Positions 1-6,524 of a stretch of 7,929 nt of DNA are shown in pieces. Made by a program: the position numbers and the translations under genes. Position 1 is the stretch's first letter. Every line of letters starts with the position of its first letter. The stretch comes from JBCDBH01 sp039184055 (lineage in GTDB: Bacteria; Acidobacteriota; Thermoanaerobaculia; Multivoradales; J023), in NCBI GenBank assembly GCA_039184055.1, contig JBCDBH010000280.1, positions 1-7,929 on the forward strand, given 5' to 3'. Below the pieces are notes generated by a model. It was not told where the DNA came from. It saw only the letters and a list, made by a program, of their open reading frames with translations, and did not search any database.

Positions 1-1121
1 CCAAGATGCTCACCGGCGACGTGCCATGGGATGTCGAGGGCATCACGCTGTCTCACGACGGCACGATGCTCGCCTACTTGATCAACGAGGACGGCATCGA
101 TCGACTGCGTCTGCTCGATCTCGAGACGATGCGCGAGCGCCCTCTACCCGAGCTACCGATCGGCTTGATGGGCGGTCTCACCTTTACGCGTGATGACAAA
201 CGCCTGGCGTTGAGTCTGGAGACCCCGGTGAACCCGGCCGATGTCTTCGTGGTCGATCTCGAGGCCTCGGAGCTTCAGCGTTGGACCCAAAGTGAGACGG
301 GTGGGCTCGACGCCTCGCAATTCGTCACGGCCGAGCTGGTTCGCTATCCGACCTTCGATCAGGTCGATGGTGAGCCTCGGACGATCCCGGCGTTCTACTA
401 CAAGCCCAAGGGTCCGGGGCCGTATCCGGTCTTGATCGATATTCACGGCGGTCCCGAAGGCCAGGAACGCCCCGGTTTCAATCCGACCTTGCAATACGTG
501 GTCAACCAGCTCGGCGCGGCCGTGCTGGCGCCCAACGTGCGTGGCTCGGCGGGTTACGGTAAGAGCTATCTCAAGCTCGACAACGGCTATCTGCGCGAGG
601 ATTCGGTCAAAGACATCGGCGCCTTGCTCGACTGGATCGAGGCTCGACCCGAGCTGGACGCCAATCGTGTCGTCGTATTCGGTGGCTCGTACGGGGGCTA
701 TATGGTTCTCGCCTCGATGACCCATTACAACGACCGGCTGCGTGGCGGCATCGATGTGGTCGGAATCAGCAACTTCGTCACCTTTCTCGAGAACACCCAG
801 GACTACCGGCGTGATCTTCGGCGGGTGGAATACGGTGACGAGCGTGATCCGAAAATGCGCGAGTTCTTGATCGAGATTTCGCCGACCACCAACGCCACCA
901 AGATCACCAAGCCTCTCTTCATCGTCCAGGGCCTCAACGATCCTCGTGTACCGGCATCCGAAAGTGAGCAGATGGTCGACGTCATCCGCAAAGCGGGAGG
1001 TGACGTCTGGTATCTGCTCGCCAAAGACGAGGGTCATGGCTTTCGCAAGAAGGGGAACCGGGACTATTACCGTGCCTCGGTGATGTTGTTTCTGGAGAGG
1101 ATGTTCACCCCCAACGGGTGA
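1..1121 (+). CDS. S9 family prolyl oligopeptidase-type serine peptidase, C-terminal part (5' truncated)
   Basis: The reading frame is open to the left edge, so the N-terminus is missing; about 372 residues are visible and numbering here starts at the ATG at position 6. Residues 1-110 look like the last blades of a TolB/WD40-like beta-propeller, with repeats such as DGTMLAYLINEDG followed by LRLLDLET, and later DVFVVDLEASEL. Residues from about 112 to 371 are the alpha/beta-hydrolase domain. It carries HGGP (147-150), the nucleophile elbow GGSYGG with Ser228, the acid in GLNDPRVP (Asp312) and the histidine in DEGHGF (His344), so the catalytic triad is complete. In this family the propeller restricts access, so short peptides are cleaved, often after proline or as dipeptides or acyl-peptides. 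The exact specificity and whether the protein is exported cannot be judged without the N-terminus. The TGA is at 1119-1121, 27 bases before prfC. Family assignment is firm; a DPP4-like versus acylaminoacyl-peptidase-like subtype is not resolvable. Confidence 0.93.
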   Translation, partial: KMLTGDVPWDVEGITLSHDGTMLAYLINEDGIDRLRLLDLETMRERPLPELPIGLMGGLTFTRDDKRLALSLETPVNPADVFVVDLEASELQRWTQSETGGLDASQFVTAELVRYPTFDQVDGEPRTIPAFYYKPKGPGPYPVLIDIHGGPEGQERPGFNPTLQYVVNQLGAAVLAPNVRGSAGYGKSYLKLDNGYLREDSVKDIGALLDWIEARPELDANRVVVFGGSYGGYMVLASMTHYNDRLRGGIDVVGISNFVTFLENTQDYRRDLRRVEYGDERDPKMREFLIEISPTTNATKITKPLFIVQGLNDPRVPASESEQMVDVIRKAGGDVWYLLAKDEGHGFRKKGNRDYYRASVMLFLERMFTPNG

Positions 1122-1139
1122 TCCTGTCGAACCGACCCC

Positions 1140-1145
1140 GAGGAG
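1140..1145 (+). promoter_or_regulatory. Ribosome binding site of prfC
   Basis: A GAGGAG purine run lies only 3 bases before the ATG at 1149. The spacing is shorter than usual, but the start is supported independently: the product then has 529 residues and begins with the RRRTFAIISHPDAGKT segment expected of RF3 about ten residues in. Confidence 0.5.
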
Positions 1146-1148
1146 CCC

Positions 1149-2738
1149 ATGTCCGATCTACGTCAAGAAGTCGATCGTCGTCGCACGTTCGCCATCATCT
1201 CTCACCCGGATGCTGGAAAGACCACGCTTACCGAGAAGATCCTCTTGTTCGGAGGCGCGATCCAGCTTGCTGGCATGGTCAAGGCTCGGGGTGAGCGACG
1301 ACGCGCGCGATCGGACTGGATGAAGGTCGAGCAGGAGCGCGGGATCTCGGTGACGGCGTCGGTCATGACCTTCGGGTTCGATGGCCGACGCTTCAATCTC
1401 CTCGATACTCCGGGTCACGAGGACTTCAGTGAAGACACCTATCGCACGCTGACCGCGGTCGATTCGGCGGTCATGGTGCTCGATGCCGCGAAGGGCATCG
1501 AGACGCAGACGCGTAAACTCTTCGAGGTTTGCCGACTGCGGGACGTTCCCATCATCACCTTTGTCAACAAGCTCGATCGCGACGGCCAGGATCCGTTCGC
1601 TCTCCTCGACGAGATCGAGGACACGCTGCAGCTCGAGACGACCCCGCGGACGTGGCCGATCGGTATGGGTCAGAGCTTTCGTGGCTGTTACGACTTCGAG
1701 ACCGATGAAGTGGTGTTCATGGAACGCCAGAAAAAGGGCGCGGTGGCCAGTCGCGCCGAGCGTTTGCCGCTCGACGATCCGCAGACCGAAGCTCGACTCG
1801 GCGCCACGATGACCGCGGAGCTCCGTGAGCAAATCGAGATGGTCCGAGAGCTGTGCCCACCTCTCGATCTCGAGGCATATCGCGCGGGCAATCTGACACC
1901 GGTGTTCTTCGGCAGCGCCTTGAATACGTTTGGCGTCAGTCACCTGCTCGAGGGCCTCGCCGAGATGGCACCGTCGCCGCGACCGCAGGAAGCCGCCGAG
2001 CGTTGGGTCGAGCCTCTCGAGGAGAGGGTCTCGGGCTTTGTCTTCAAGATCCAGGCGAATATGGATCCGAACCACCGCGATCGGATCGCCTTCGTGCGCT
2101 TGTGCTCGGGCCGATTCAACCGGGGTATGAAGCTCCTGCACACCCGTAGCGGCAAGAATCTGTCGATTCACAATCCGATGCTTTTTCTCGCTCAGGATCG
2201 CGAGCTGGCCGAAGAGGCGTTCGCGGGCGACATCATCGGCATTCCCAATCATGGCAACTTGCGGATCGGTGACACGCTGTCCGAACGGGAAGAGCTGCGC
2301 TTTACCGGTATCCCGAGCTTTGCGCCCGAGCTGTTGAAAAAGGTGCGCGCCGAGGATCCGCTGCGCGCCAAGCACCTGGGCCGCGCCCTGCAACAACTCG
2401 CCGAAGAAGGGGCGGCGCAGGTGTTTCGTCGCGCCATGACCAACGAGTGGATCGTCGGTGTCGCCGGCGCGCTGCAATTCGACGTGTTGGCGGATCGCAT
2501 CAGGACCGAATACGGGCTCGATGTGATCTTCGAGACAACCTCGGTCTACGCCTCGCGCTGGGTCGAAGCCGACGATCCAGCGACCCTCAAACGCTTCGTC
2601 GATGCCAATCAAAACGCCAGCGCCGAGGACCACGATGGTTCGCCGGTATTCTTCGCCCGCAACGCCTGGCACCTCGACCGGGCCGGACAGGATTGGCCAG
2701 ACGTCCGTTTCCTCAGCACTCGCGAACAACAGTTGTGA
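1149..2738 (+). CDS. prfC: Peptide chain release factor 3 (RF3), translational GTPase
   Basis: RF3 is a ribosome-bound GTPase that speeds recycling of RF1 and RF2 after peptide release, acting in the cytoplasm. The product is 529 residues, the same length as the E. coli protein, and aligns with it from memory over its whole length. The GTPase motifs are intact: G1 HPDAGKTT (19-26), the switch-I region ERGISVT (63-69), G3 DTPGHEDFSEDTYRT (86-100), G4 NKLDRD (140-145) and G5 GSALNTFGV (from 255). RF3-specific stretches further on include GFVFKIQANMDPNHRDR (domain II) and FTGIPSFAPELLKKV, then LQFDVLADR near the C-terminus. HPDAG rather than HIDAG in G1 and the FSEDTYRTLTAVD run separate it from EF-G and TetM-like proteins. 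It follows the S9 peptidase by 27 bases without a visible terminator and precedes a small membrane protein gene. Nothing is missing or disrupted. Confidence 0.98.
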   Translation: MSDLRQEVDRRRTFAIISHPDAGKTTLTEKILLFGGAIQLAGMVKARGERRRARSDWMKVEQERGISVTASVMTFGFDGRRFNLLDTPGHEDFSEDTYRTLTAVDSAVMVLDAAKGIETQTRKLFEVCRLRDVPIITFVNKLDRDGQDPFALLDEIEDTLQLETTPRTWPIGMGQSFRGCYDFETDEVVFMERQKKGAVASRAERLPLDDPQTEARLGATMTAELREQIEMVRELCPPLDLEAYRAGNLTPVFFGSALNTFGVSHLLEGLAEMAPSPRPQEAAERWVEPLEERVSGFVFKIQANMDPNHRDRIAFVRLCSGRFNRGMKLLHTRSGKNLSIHNPMLFLAQDRELAEEAFAGDIIGIPNHGNLRIGDTLSEREELRFTGIPSFAPELLKKVRAEDPLRAKHLGRALQQLAEEGAAQVFRRAMTNEWIVGVAGALQFDVLADRIRTEYGLDVIFETTSVYASRWVEADDPATLKRFVDANQNASAEDHDGSPVFFARNAWHLDRAGQDWPDVRFLSTREQQL

Positions 2739-2755
2739 TGGCCTACCGCCCGCAA

Positions 2756-2762
2756 AGAGGAG
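2756..2762 (+). promoter_or_regulatory. Ribosome binding site of the small membrane protein gene
   Basis: AGAGGAG ends 7 bases before the ATG at 2770, close to the ideal spacing. It decides the start: the frame stays open upstream into the end of prfC (an ATG at 2602), but that longer version would read through prfC codons and lacks such a site. Confidence 0.75.
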
Positions 2763-2769
2763 AGCTTCG

Positions 2770-3147
2770 ATGCCCGTGATCACGATCGTGTACGGCTTGA
2801 TTCTGACCCTGCTCGGTATCGGAACCTATTTCGGTCTCGGCAAACCCAGCGTGACCGCATTGATCCCGACGTTTCTCGGCGTACCGCTGATTTTCTGCGG
2901 TGGCTTGGCGCGCAACGAGAAGTTCATGAAACACGCCATGCACCTGGCGGCTGTCATCTCGCTGCTCGGTTTCCTGGGCACGCTACGGGTCGTGCCGTTG
3001 CTTTTCACGTGGATTGGAGGAGGCGAGGTCGAACGCCCCGCCGCCACGGTTTCCCAAGCGGTGGTTCTGGTGCTGTCCTTGGTGTTCTTGATTCTCTGCG
3101 TGCGGTCGTTCATCGCGGCACGCAAGGCGCGCGAAGCGGGAGCCTGA
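2770..3147 (+). CDS. Small four-helix integral membrane protein, function unknown
   Basis: The product has 125 residues and is mostly hydrophobic. Four membrane segments can be read: about 3-22 (VITIVYGLILTLLGIGTYFG), 27-47 (SVTALIPTFLGVPLIFCGGLA), 56-82 (AMHLAAVISLLGFLGTLRVV and on) and 94-115 (VSQAVVLVLSLVFLILCVRS). A basic, histidine-containing loop RNEKFMKHAMH joins helices 2 and 3, and the C-terminus RKAREAGA is basic, which by the positive-inside rule puts both on the cytoplasmic side. There is no signal peptide, cofactor motif or catalytic signature. The pattern SVTALIPTFLG, RNEKFMKHAMH, LLGFLGTLR resembles short hypothetical membrane proteins that I recall from Planctomycetota and related groups, but I know no function for them. 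A strong ribosome binding site and 31-base spacing suggest co-expression with prfC. The gene ends 33 bases before the convergent importer gene. Confidence 0.85.
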   Translation: MPVITIVYGLILTLLGIGTYFGLGKPSVTALIPTFLGVPLIFCGGLARNEKFMKHAMHLAAVISLLGFLGTLRVVPLLFTWIGGGEVERPAATVSQAVVLVLSLVFLILCVRSFIAARKAREAGA

Positions 3148-3180
3148 GCGCGCGGTCGGGACCCTATCTCCGCTCGAGAC

Positions 3181-4701
3181 CTACGAAGATAGGCCACGCG
3201 GCAGCAGTCGTGTTTCGACCACATCGAAAAGCGATTGCGCTCCCACGGCCATGATTGCGGCGGGAATGGCTCCCTCGAGAATCAAGCCGATGTCGTCGAG
3301 CCGGATCCCGGTGAGAATCGGCTGACCATAGCCACCCGCGCCGATCAGGGCGCCGAGCGTGGCGAAGCCGATCGTGATGACCGCCGAGGTCTTGATCCCG
3401 GCGAGGATCGAACGCGTCGCCAAGGGAAGCTCGATCCACCACAACCGGTGCCACGGACCGATGGCCAACGACTGTGCCGAATCGCGCAACGCGGGTGGGA
3501 TCGACTCGAACGCGCTATGGGTATTTCTCACCACGGGTAGCAGACAGTAGAGCGCCAGGGCGGCAATGGCTGGAGCTTCGCCGATGCCGAGTGGTGGGAT
3601 CATGAAGACCAGGAGCGCGAGCGCGGGAATGGTCTGAATGATGCCGACTCCGCCCAAGATCAAGGGCGCGAGCCTGGGGACCTTGGCGGCCAGCACACCG
3701 AGGGGAATGGCGAGTGGCAAGCCGAGAGCCAGCGCGATCAGTACCAGGCGTACGTGCTCGACGGTATGACGCCACAAGCGATCGACCCATGTTTCGGTTT
3801 CGGTTTCGATTTCTTGTCCGGTAAGACGAGCGACAAACGACGCGGCGACCGCTCGATCGAGCTCACCGTCGATTTTAACGGCGGCGTTGAGAGCACGCAT
3901 ATCCGCTTCGTTCAGGGTACCGGTCAGGCCATCGAGAGCAGTCACCGCCTCCGAGGGTAGATCCAGCCGATAGAGAAAGATGGCTCGGTACGAAGGGAAG
4001 TAGGCCCGGTCGTCGGTCAACGTCACGAGATCGTAGTAGGCGATCTCGGCGTCGGTAGTGTAGACGTCCATGGCATCGATGTCCCCCGCGACCAAGGCAC
4101 GGTACGCGAGGTCGTGATCGAGTCCACGGACGTTTGTTTGGGGTAGACCATACGCCGCCGCCAGCCCGGGCCAACCGTCCTCGCGATCCAAAAACTCATT
4201 GGTCAAGCCGAATCGCAGAGCGGGATACGCGTCGAGGTCACTGATCGTCGTCAGTTCGAGCTGTTTCGCGGTCGTGCTCGTGACCCCGACGGCATAGGTG
4301 TTGTCGAAGCCGAGCGGTGCGGTCATCGCGATCCCGAGCTCGGACAAGATGGTCTCGATCGCGGTCCGTTGCTCCTCGGGGGAGCGTGGATCGAGCGTGC
4401 CGAGCTCATCGACCAAGAGCTCTTGGATCAACGTTCCCGTGTATTCCGGGTACACATCGATATCGCCACGTAGCAGGGCGTTCCAGAGAATCCGCGTGCC
4501 GCCGAGCTCGGCGCGATGACGAGCTTCCATGTCCGAAGCGGCGAAGGCGCTCTTGGCGATCTCACCGAGAATGACGTTTTCGGTGAATTTCTTCGAGCCG
4601 ACGACTAGGGGATCGGGTGCTTGCGAAAAGACGGCGCTCGACCCGGCCAGGATTAGGACGCAAACCAGCAGCGACCACGGATGAACGGCGAGCCTGGTCA
4701 T
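3181..4701 (-). CDS. Fused substrate-binding protein/permease of a quaternary-amine (glycine betaine/choline-type) ABC importer
   Basis: The product has 506 residues with two domains. Residues 1-28 are a Sec signal peptide or signal anchor (hydrophobic core LLVCVLILAGSSAV, possible cleavage near VFSQA). Residues 30 to about 300 are an OpuBC/OsmF-type binding protein: GSKKFTENVILGE (35-47), ELGGTRILW (65-73), DIDVYPEYTGT (80-90), GFDNTYAVGV, then GLDHDLAYRALVAGDIDAMD with VYTTDAEI. Residues from about 312 to 500 are a permease with several hydrophobic helices and an EAA-like ATPase-coupling loop around 404-425 (SAQSLAIG followed by WWIELPLA). The binding domain would sit in the periplasm and deliver substrate to its own pore. 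The order is binding protein first, permease second, the reverse of OpuABC and EgtU-type fusions. It overlaps the ATPase gene by 4 bases (ATGA), which implies translational coupling. The likely substrate is a quaternary or trimethyl amine; glycine betaine, choline, carnitine or ergothioneine cannot be told apart here. Confidence 0.93.
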   Translation of the reverse strand: MTRLAVHPWSLLVCVLILAGSSAVFSQAPDPLVVGSKKFTENVILGEIAKSAFAASDMEARHRAELGGTRILWNALLRGDIDVYPEYTGTLIQELLVDELGTLDPRSPEEQRTAIETILSELGIAMTAPLGFDNTYAVGVTSTTAKQLELTTISDLDAYPALRFGLTNEFLDREDGWPGLAAAYGLPQTNVRGLDHDLAYRALVAGDIDAMDVYTTDAEIAYYDLVTLTDDRAYFPSYRAIFLYRLDLPSEAVTALDGLTGTLNEADMRALNAAVKIDGELDRAVAASFVARLTGQEIETETETWVDRLWRHTVEHVRLVLIALALGLPLAIPLGVLAAKVPRLAPLILGGVGIIQTIPALALLVFMIPPLGIGEAPAIAALALYCLLPVVRNTHSAFESIPPALRDSAQSLAIGPWHRLWWIELPLATRSILAGIKTSAVITIGFATLGALIGAGGYGQPILTGIRLDDIGLILEGAIPAAIMAVGAQSLFDVVETRLLPRGLSS

Positions 4702-5483
4702 GGTTCGTCTACGATCCGTGCATGCACGACAGGCGGGCTAGGAAGCGATCTCCTCGCTTGCAGAAAGCGCTCGACGTACGGGGTCGCCGGTTGTACGCGA
4801 AGGCTCTCGAGATCGCCACGCTGGATCATCCGGCCAGACGCGAGCAGAACGATATCGTCGGCGAAGTAGGCCGCTTCTTCGACGCTGTGCGTCACCAAGA
4901 CAACGGTCTTGCCGAGCGTGTCGAAGAGAGTGCGGAGCTCGTCTTGTAGCTCATATCTCGTAATGGGATCGAGAGCGCCCAGTGGCTCGTCGAGCAGCAG
5001 GACGGAAGGATCGAGCATCAACGCCCGCATCAAGGCGACTCGCTGGCGTTGACCACCGGAAAGCTCGTTGGGATAGCGATCGAGCCCGTCAGAAGGGAAG
5101 CGAGCCACGACGACCAGCTCGTCGAGACGCTGCTCGATTCGCGCGCGGGTCCATCCCCGATGTCGAGCCGCGAGGGCGATATTGGCCCGAGCCGTCAGAT
5201 GGGGGAACAGACCACCTTCCTGAATGACGTAGCCGGTCGTAAGGCGCGCCGCGTGGATGGCGTCGCGGTGGGGTGTGGCGCCGTCGTTCAGAGGGCGTCC
5301 CGCGAAGCGTACGATCCCGGTATCGGGTAGCTCGAGGCCCAAGAACAAACGCAAGAGGGTCGATTTGCCACTACCGCTCGTGCCGAGGAGGACGGTCGTA
5401 CGGCCTCGCTCGATCGACATATCGAGATCATCGATGGCCACCTGATCGCCATAGCGTTTGGTGGCGTTCGTGACCTCGATCAT
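4698..5483 (-). CDS. ATP-binding subunit of the quaternary-amine ABC importer
   Basis: A 261-residue ABC ATPase starting at the ATG at 5483, where the protein begins MIEVTNATKRYGDQVAI as is typical. A 15-residue extension to a TTG at 5528 is possible but has no ribosome binding site. All motifs are present: Walker A GTSGSGKST (34-42), Q-loop Gln88 in VIQEGGLFPHLT, signature LSGGQ (141-145), Walker B LLLDEP (162-167), D-loop ALDP (170-173) and the switch His199 in LVTHSVEEA. GYVIQEGGLFPHLT and the PITRYELQDEL region match the OpuCA/ProV/YehX subgroup. It lacks the C-terminal CBS domains found in OpuA- and OpuCA-type subunits that sense ionic strength, so osmotic gating through CBS domains is not expected. 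It would form a cytoplasmic dimer driving transport through the fused permease encoded immediately downstream, whose start it overlaps by 4 bases. A weak ribosome binding site (GGTGGA, 5494-5499) lies 10 bases upstream. Confidence 0.95.
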   Translation of the reverse strand: MIEVTNATKRYGDQVAIDDLDMSIERGRTTVLLGTSGSGKSTLLRLFLGLELPDTGIVRFAGRPLNDGATPHRDAIHAARLTTGYVIQEGGLFPHLTARANIALAARHRGWTRARIEQRLDELVVVARFPSDGLDRYPNELSGGQRQRVALMRALMLDPSVLLLDEPLGALDPITRYELQDELRTLFDTLGKTVVLVTHSVEEAAYFADDIVLLASGRMIQRGDLESLRVQPATPYVERFLQARRSLPSPPVVHARIVDEP

Positions 5484-5520
5484 GGTGTCCGTATCCACCG
5501 TACGATCGTAGCAGGGCTGT

Positions 5521-5549
5521 TTGGGCAATCGAGGTCGGCGCGGTATCTT
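5521..5549 (+). promoter_or_regulatory. Candidate sigma-70-type promoter of the methyltransferase gene
   Basis: TTGGGC (5521-5526) and TATCTT (5544-5549) are separated by exactly 17 bases and match the -35 and -10 consensus at 3 of 6 and 4 of 6 positions. Transcription would begin near 5556, giving a leader of about 54 bases before the GTG start. The match is modest and could be chance. Confidence 0.3.
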
Positions 5550-5594
5550 CCGCCTGATGAGTCACCTGCATCGCTTCTCATCGAACCTCGAAAA

Positions 5595-5601
5595 GAGGGA
5601 G
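5595..5601 (+). promoter_or_regulatory. Ribosome binding site supporting the GTG start of the methyltransferase
   Basis: GAGGGAG ends 8 bases before the GTG at 5610. The frame contains no ATG, GTG or TTG upstream of this GTG within the intergenic region, and the next ATG (residue 27) would cut into the conserved N-terminal helix, so the GTG is the best start. Confidence 0.65.
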
Positions 5602-5609
5602 TTCGAGGC

Positions 5610-6524
5610 GTGACCCGAGAGCATCCGAGCCATCGGCGACCTGATCGACCGATCCGTTCCGCCGAGCTGGTGGCGTTGATTCGTGCGATGAGCCGCAAGC
5701 AGCGTGCGACGTGGCGACACAGCCCCGACTCGATGGCGGAGCTCTTCGTCCGATGGCGTGATCGCCCGTGTCTTTGGCTGTCGCGACCGCTCTGGTTGCT
5801 CAGTGAAGCCATCGTTCCAGGTAGCTGCTACTACCACGTGGCGCGTAGTCGTCACTTCGATGCGCTGCTGGTCAAGGCGGTCGACGAAGGGATCGAGCAG
5901 CTCGTTATTCTCGGCGCTGGCTACGACAGTCGACCGTATCGATTTCGTCATCGACTCGGTGGCGTGACGATCTTCGAGCTCGACCTCCCTGGCACGCAAG
6001 AGAGAAAGAAGCGGCGGCTCAGAGCGGCGCTGACCGATCTACCCGACCACGTGACCTACGTGGCCGTCGATTTCAATCACACCACCCTCGACGGCGCCCT
6101 GAGCGCGGTCGGCTATCGCAACACGGCCAAGACGTTCTTCATGTGGGAAGGGGTGATGCCCTATCTTCCCGAGCCGGCGATCGTGTCGGTTTTCGACTTT
6201 GTCGCGAATCAGAGTGGCGTGGGCAGCTCGATCGCCTTCGACTATCTCCTGCGGAGCTTCTTGGACGATCCGTCGATGATTCGTAACGGGCGGCTGGCCC
6301 TACGGCAGAACAACCGCGTCGGTGAGCCCTTGATTACCGGGTACGAGCCCGCTGATCTCGAGCGTTTGGTGCTGGCTCGCGGTCTGACGCTCGCCAGCGA
6401 TTTGGGCTCCCGGGAATTGGGCGCCCGCTATTGTGTCGATCCGAAAGGCAGGGTGTTCGAGCCACTCGCCTGCTTTCGGATGGCCCATGCGGTTCAATCG
6501 TCGTCGACAAAGAACACGCCGTGA
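5610..6524 (+). CDS. Class I SAM-dependent methyltransferase, LCM/TIGR00027-like family
   Basis: A 304-residue protein starting at GTG. The family pattern is clear: an N-terminal helical region with SAELVALIRAMSRK, the SAM-binding glycine motif LGAGYDSRPYR (101-111), the acidic end of strand 2 in FELDLPGTQERKK (Glu123, Asp125), and FMWEGVMPYLPEPAI with Glu180, followed by SSIAFDYLLRSF. These match the leucine carboxyl methyltransferase fold (LCM) and the bacterial TIGR00027 group. Members transfer a methyl group from S-adenosylmethionine, usually to an oxygen or carboxylate; the acceptor is unknown for most bacterial ones, including this one. There is no signal peptide, so it should be cytosolic. 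It is divergent from the ABC importer and convergent with the DUF2252 gene, with its last 31 bases overlapping that gene, so neighbours do not reveal the acceptor. Eukaryotic LCM1 methylates PP2A, but no such role is implied here. Confidence 0.9.
   Translation: MTREHPSHRRPDRPIRSAELVALIRAMSRKQRATWRHSPDSMAELFVRWRDRPCLWLSRPLWLLSEAIVPGSCYYHVARSRHFDALLVKAVDEGIEQLVILGAGYDSRPYRFRHRLGGVTIFELDLPGTQERKKRRLRAALTDLPDHVTYVAVDFNHTTLDGALSAVGYRNTAKTFFMWEGVMPYLPEPAIVSVFDFVANQSGVGSSIAFDYLLRSFLDDPSMIRNGRLALRQNNRVGEPLITGYEPADLERLVLARGLTLASDLGSRELGARYCVDPKGRVFEPLACFRMAHAVQSSSTKNTP

Larger units (their letters stand above)
5484..5609. promoter_or_regulatory. Divergent intergenic region between the importer operon and the methyltransferase gene
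   Basis: This 126-base gap separates two divergent starts and must hold, or lie next to, the promoters of both units. Visible elements are a 10-base perfect palindrome TACGATCGTA at 5501-5510, a candidate + strand promoter at 5521-5549 and a ribosome binding site at 5595-5601. On the - strand, TACGAT (5505-5510) lies 21 bases before the ATPase ATG and could be a -10 box, but no good -35 box is found 16-18 bases further up. I see no riboswitch-like structure. Confidence 0.5.

Noticed and set aside
153..1037. A 294-codon open frame on the - strand
   Set aside because: It is antisense to the S9 peptidase catalytic domain, where the triad is intact on the + strand; no family motif is seen.
1158..2783. 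A 541-codon open frame on the - strand, opposite prfC and longer than prfC itself
   Set aside because: It lies fully antisense to an intact, highly conserved gene. The translation shows no family motif, and such long antisense frames follow from the GC-rich third codon positions of the real gene.
2602..3147. Longer version of the small membrane protein starting inside prfC
   Set aside because: The first 56 codons would overlap prfC codons, give a polar non-conserved-looking extension, and bypass the strong ribosome binding site before the ATG at 2770.
3146..3175. Possible terminator hairpin between the convergent membrane protein and importer genes (GAGCG paired with CGCTC, and an inner GGTC-GACC)
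   Set aside because: The outer stem is 5 bases with a 20-base loop, the inner stem has only 2 loop bases, and there is no T-run on either strand; the support is too weak.
5484..5528. N-terminal extension of the ABC ATPase to a TTG start at 5528
   Set aside because: There is no ribosome binding site, the extra 15 residues are unlike the family, and the ATG at 5483 gives the standard beginning of the domain.
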